The notes beneath the pieces are model-generated. The model made no database searches and was not told where the DNA came from. It was given only the letters and a program-made list of their open reading frames with translations. Below are positions 61,224 through 64,000 of a stretch of 64,000 nucleotides of DNA, piece after piece; the first letter of the stretch is position 1; every line of letters begins with the position of its first letter. The position numbers and the translations under genes were made by a program. This stretch comes from Thermoactinomyces intermedius (GTDB lineage Bacteria > Bacillota > Bacilli > Thermoactinomycetales > Thermoactinomycetaceae), in NCBI RefSeq assembly GCF_016055025.1, contig NZ_JAECVW010000010.1. One strand, 5' to 3'.

Positions 61224-62423
61224 TTAAGAATCTCTATTATAAATAACCTTTTTTTCTTGTCTCGTCAAAGGAGGCCAAATTCCGCTTCCGTCCATCCACT
61301 GAACCGCTTCTTCCATGGACCGGCCGAGCAAGGTCAGATGCCCCATTTTCCTTCCGGGCTTTGCTTCCTTTTTTCCGTACCAATGCGGCTTGATATCCCC
61401 CGGGAGCCGGGGAAAATGCCGCCGGAACATTTCCATGTGCTCTCCGAGGAGATTCACCATCACAGCCGGCTTTACTTGCTCCGCCGGTCCGAGCGGCAGC
61501 CCGGCAACGGCACGGATCAACTGTTCAAATTGTGAAGTCAGGCAGGCATCGTAGGTGTAATGGCCGGAATTGTGAGGCCGGGGAGCCAGTTCATTCACCA
61601 GCAGCCTTCCGTCTTCCATGCAAAACATCTCCACTGCGATGAGACCGACAACCTCCAAAGACTCCGCGATCTGTTTGGCCCAATGGACGGCCTGTCGGAT
61701 GACGGAATCGGAAACCGGAGCCGGGGAAACCGACAGATGCAAAATATGATTGCGATGCACATTGACAGCCGGCGGAAAAGCAGCCATTTCTCCGTGAATA
61801 CTCCTGGCAACGACCACCGAAATTTCTTTTTCAAAAGGAACCCATTCCTCCAGTATGAAGGGTTTGCCTTCTCGAAACAGGCCGTCCGGCAACCGGTTCA
61901 TATCATCCCGGGAATGCAAAATCCACTGTCCTTTTCCGTCGTAACCGCCCGTTGTCGTTTTGAGCACGGCCGGCCATCCCAACTCTTCCACTGCCTGCAT
62001 CAGATCCTGAAACGTATTCACTTCTTGAAAACGGGCCACCGGAACACCCGCTTGCCGGAGCGCTTTTTTCTCCCTCAACCGATGCCGGGTGGTTTTCAAC
62101 AACCGGCTTCCCTGTGGAAGCGGCTTGATCTTTTCCAGGTGTTCAACCACTTCCGGAGGGATGTTTTCAAATTCATACACAATCAAATCGCATTGTCCGG
62201 CCAGTTTGGCCACGGCAGCCCAATCGTCATATTGAGCCGCAATGTGCCGGTCCGATGCTTGCGCTCCCGGACAATCGGGATCGGGATCCAGGGTCACAAA
62301 GTGAAAACCCATCTTTCTCCCTTCATTAATGATCATTCTTCCCAATTGTCCCCCGCCTAAAATACCGATGGTTTGGCCCGGAGAGATCAATGCTTGCGGT
62401 GTTTCCTCCAAATTTGAATTCAA
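61224..62423 (-). CDS. purK: N5-carboxyaminoimidazole ribonucleotide synthase
   Basis: A 399-residue ATP-grasp enzyme that makes N5-CAIR from AIR and bicarbonate. IGILGGGQLGRMIINEG is the nucleotide-type fold start, FENIPPEVVEHLE the substrate region, and LKTTTGGYDGKGQ the ATP-grasp loop. The TTG at 62423 overlaps the purE stop (TTGA) and has AAGGAG upstream, so it is translationally coupled. Confidence 0.96.
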   Translation of the reverse strand: MNSNLEETPQALISPGQTIGILGGGQLGRMIINEGRKMGFHFVTLDPDPDCPGAQASDRHIAAQYDDWAAVAKLAGQCDLIVYEFENIPPEVVEHLEKIKPLPQGSRLLKTTRHRLREKKALRQAGVPVARFQEVNTFQDLMQAVEELGWPAVLKTTTGGYDGKGQWILHSRDDMNRLPDGLFREGKPFILEEWVPFEKEISVVVARSIHGEMAAFPPAVNVHRNHILHLSVSPAPVSDSVIRQAVHWAKQIAESLEVVGLIAVEMFCMEDGRLLVNELAPRPHNSGHYTYDACLTSQFEQLIRAVAGLPLGPAEQVKPAVMVNLLGEHMEMFRRHFPRLPGDIKPHWYGKKEAKPGRKMGHLTLLGRSMEEAVQWMDGSGIWPPLTRQEKKVIYNRDS

Positions 62424-62908
62424 GCAAGATCACTCTCCTTCAATACCCGCTCACGGATTTGCTCCCTTCGTTGCTGCAGGAGTTTACGAATTTCCGGATC
62501 GTTGATGCCGAGCATTTCCGCCGCCAGCAATCCGGCATTGACCGCGCCGGCTTTGCCGATGGCAACGGTTGCCACCGGAACGCCTCCTGGCATTTGCACA
62601 ATGGACAACAAGGAATCCAATCCATTCAGGGAAGATGTTTTGATGGGAACCCCGATCACCGGCAATACGGTTTTGCTTGCCACCATTCCCGGCAAATGGG
62701 CGGCTCCCCCTGCCCCCGCTATTATGACTTGAATGCCCCGGTTTTCAGCTTCACTGGCATATTGAAACATTTCATCGGGGGTGCGGTGGGCGGAAACGAC
62801 TTTGCTTTCATAGCTGATTCCCAATTCGTCCAACACTTCACATGCATTTTTCATTGTCGGCCAATCTGAGGTGCTCCCCATAATCACTCCGACTTTTGCC
62901 TGATCCAT
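62420..62908 (-). CDS. purE: N5-CAIR mutase, class I PurE
   Basis: A 162-residue enzyme that converts N5-CAIR to CAIR. IMGSTSDWPTM binds the phosphate, SAHRTPDEMF carries the catalytic His, and AGGAAHLPGMVAS follows; this is the class I form that needs PurK, which lies next to it. The ATG at 62908 has AAAAGGAGAGG upstream. It is the first gene of the operon after the riboswitch. Confidence 0.97.
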   Translation of the reverse strand: MDQAKVGVIMGSTSDWPTMKNACEVLDELGISYESKVVSAHRTPDEMFQYASEAENRGIQVIIAGAGGAAHLPGMVASKTVLPVIGVPIKTSSLNGLDSLLSIVQMPGGVPVATVAIGKAGAVNAGLLAAEMLGINDPEIRKLLQQRREQIRERVLKESDLA

Positions 62909-62924
62909 GGTTCCTCTCCTTTTC

Positions 62925-62992
62925 AAAAAGATAAGCCTAAACAGCAGGTTTTCTGAAAAAGGGCATGAGAAAAACTACTGCTTAGGCTCATC
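62925..62992 (-). terminator. Riboswitch-controlled terminator upstream of purE
   Basis: GATGAGCCTAAGCAG (62992-62978) pairs with CTGCTGTTTAGGCTTATC (about 62947-62930), giving a long stem followed on the minus strand by TTTTTG. It lies between the aptamer and the purE ribosome site and is the expected expression platform: purine binding should favour it. Confidence 0.85.
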
Positions 62993-63026
62993 TTCCTTCA
63001 AGAAGATCCCACCAACAGTTTTTTTC

Positions 63027-63093
63027 TCATAGCCGGGAAATTTACGGTTTCCTGGTAGAGACGCTCAAGCCATATTCCTGAGCATATATGAGA
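63027..63093 (-). promoter_or_regulatory. Purine riboswitch aptamer, guanine type
   Basis: The minus-strand transcript has the three-way-junction layout. P1 uses CTCATAT at the 5' end and CTATGAG at the 3' end. P2 is CTCAGGAATATGGCTTGAG. The conserved TCTACC and P3 (AGGAAACCGTAAATTTCCC) follow. Loop sequences ATATGG and CCGTAAA allow the usual loop-loop contact. The discriminating J3/1 base is C (in GGCTATGAG), which pairs with guanine or hypoxanthine rather than adenine. It heads the 12-gene pur operon and should switch it off when guanine is plentiful. Confidence 0.95.
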
Positions 63094-63119
63094 AAACAAC
63101 AGCTATTTAATTCACTATC

Positions 63120-63150
63120 AGTGTAACAGGAACCCATGGAACACGTCAAT
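63120..63150 (-). promoter_or_regulatory. Probable purine operon promoter
   Basis: Minus-strand TTGACG (about 63149-63144), an 18-nt spacer and TACACT (about 63125-63120) place the start about 20-30 nt before the riboswitch aptamer. A PurR box was not identified with confidence. Confidence 0.55.
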
Positions 63151-63854
63151 ATAATAAACGAACATTTACAGATAACAAATTTCTCCTTGTTCGTGTTTTT
63201 TGCAATAAATTTGGTTTTTCAAGAAAAAAATTGGCCTTAAGCAACACAAAATCCGTAAAAACCTTGTTTAAGACCCGTTTGATACAAGAAAAAGCCGTTT
63301 CATTCCGCTTCCATTCCATGGCTGCAGAAAAAACATCCGGGCTTTCTTTTCCTCATTTTGCATCGCCTGCTTTGTCCCATCCCGCCGCACATCTCTTACT
63401 CCCCCTGTATCGTCAGATGCGGGTATGATATTCCGGCCAAATGCAATTGCCACTTTCCGCTTTTAACCGGTTTTTAAATCGGTTTTCCGGACGATTAATT
63501 TTTTAATCCATATCCGGTCTGCACCAAGTCCAAACGTTCTTCCTCGGGCAAGATGGATGATTCCGGATTTTTTGACCGGCTCTTAGATATTTTCAACGGC
63601 CCCAGACAAGAAACATCAAGTCCTTCATGTTGAAAATTTGTGCATTCAACCTGACGATTTGCCTGCTTTCTGTAATTTCTGCGTGACATTTTTGTTGATA
63701 ATCCACACATTACATTTCATCCTTTGGCTGAAACGGATGCCTTCAACATTTTGATTTGGAGAGGAAAACCAGTTCATTTCTCTCTTTCCACATCCTTTCT
63801 ACAGCTCTCCCAAGCCATTGCCACCGCCACTGGCCAACCGTTTTTAACAAGCAT
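63151..63854. other. Gene-free stretch between the pur promoter and the rRNA terminator
   Basis: About 700 bp. Short open frames cross it on both strands but none has a ribosome site or recognisable motif. TTTTTTAATCC-like A+T-rich tracts occur. No RNA gene, repeat or mobile element was recognised. Confidence 0.5.
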
Positions 63855-63892
63855 AAAAAAACCACCTTCAGCAGTCTTGCTGAAGGTGGTTT
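63855..63892 (-). terminator. Terminator of the rRNA operon
   Basis: A perfect stem, ACCACCTTCAGCA (63861-63873) and TGCTGAAGGTGGT (63878-63890), has a 4-nt loop and is followed on the minus strand by TTTTTTATG. It lies just beyond the 3' end of the 5S gene. Confidence 0.93.
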
Positions 63893-63905
63893 GGGTGACA
63901 ATTTG

Positions 63906-64000
<95 letters not shown>

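Noticed and set aside
63231..63710. Short frames between the pur promoter and the 5S gene
   Set aside because: They lack ribosome sites and recognisable motifs, and the base composition is not gene-like.

Overview
The window comes from a spore-forming, aerobic, low-to-mid G+C Firmicute of the order Bacillales. The evidence is CodY, PerR, two Spo0M homologues, GerP-type spore germination proteins, a caa3-type cytochrome oxidase operon, a proline T-box, and a purine operon laid out as in Bacillus. Ribosome binding sites are strong (AGGAGG-like) and GTG and TTG starts are common. Thermoactinomycetaceae is my guess at family level, with low confidence: no 16S sequence is visible and I could run no search.

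Layout. 0-4.2 kb: a cut-off, degenerate acyl-CoA-synthetase-like protein, then perR, a DUF4383-like membrane protein, nth, a methyltransferase and bcp. 4.3-9.2 kb: a mannose/fructose PTS locus (PRD regulator, EIIBC, EIIA, manA). 9.3-10.6 kb: a small gerP-type spore cluster with an Hsp20 protein, followed by a pair of fluoride channel genes (crcB). 11.4-15.6 kb: a maltose/alpha-glucoside system (EIICB, GH4 6-phospho-alpha-glucosidase, RpiR/GlvR regulator) with two cre-like sites. 15.6-18.9 kb: two Spo0M paralogues and a pseudokinase-like coiled-coil protein. 19.2-23.2 kb: hemL, a truncated haemoglobin and small or secreted proteins. 23.2-29.1 kb: a membrane protein and ctaBCDEF. 29.5-34.8 kb: an ABC exporter with an RsbT-like kinase, codY, signal peptidase I, and proC behind a T-box. 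35.4-45.2 kb: GNAT, membrane proteins, a peptidase pseudogene, a VanW protein, mutY, yfhP, mscS, an AlkA-like glycosylase, a LysM-3D protein and an O-antigen-ligase-like protein. 45.5-49.6 kb: an orphan siderophore ATPase under a Fur-box promoter, a YerA-like deaminase, a candidate structured RNA and small proteins. 49.7-63.1 kb: the complete purEKBCSQLFMNHD operon behind a guanine-type riboswitch. The right edge holds the 3' part of a 5S rRNA gene with its terminator, on the minus strand.

How the parts work together. The two sugar loci each pair a PTS permease with the enzyme that metabolises the phosphosugar and a dedicated regulator. The purine operon carries all steps from PRPP to IMP, and its riboswitch fits attenuation by guanine or hypoxanthine. 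ctaB supplies haem O, the precursor of haem A, to the oxidase encoded downstream. Most of the window is ordinary core genome. The parts most worth a second look are the pseudokinase/Spo0M locus, the orphan RNA-like structure near 48.9 kb, the split gerP cluster with its Hsp20 gene, the Fur-box promoter of the orphan ATPase, a membrane protein lodged between purH and purD, and the degenerate adenylation protein at the left edge. No CRISPR array, insertion sequence, prophage or tRNA gene was seen.
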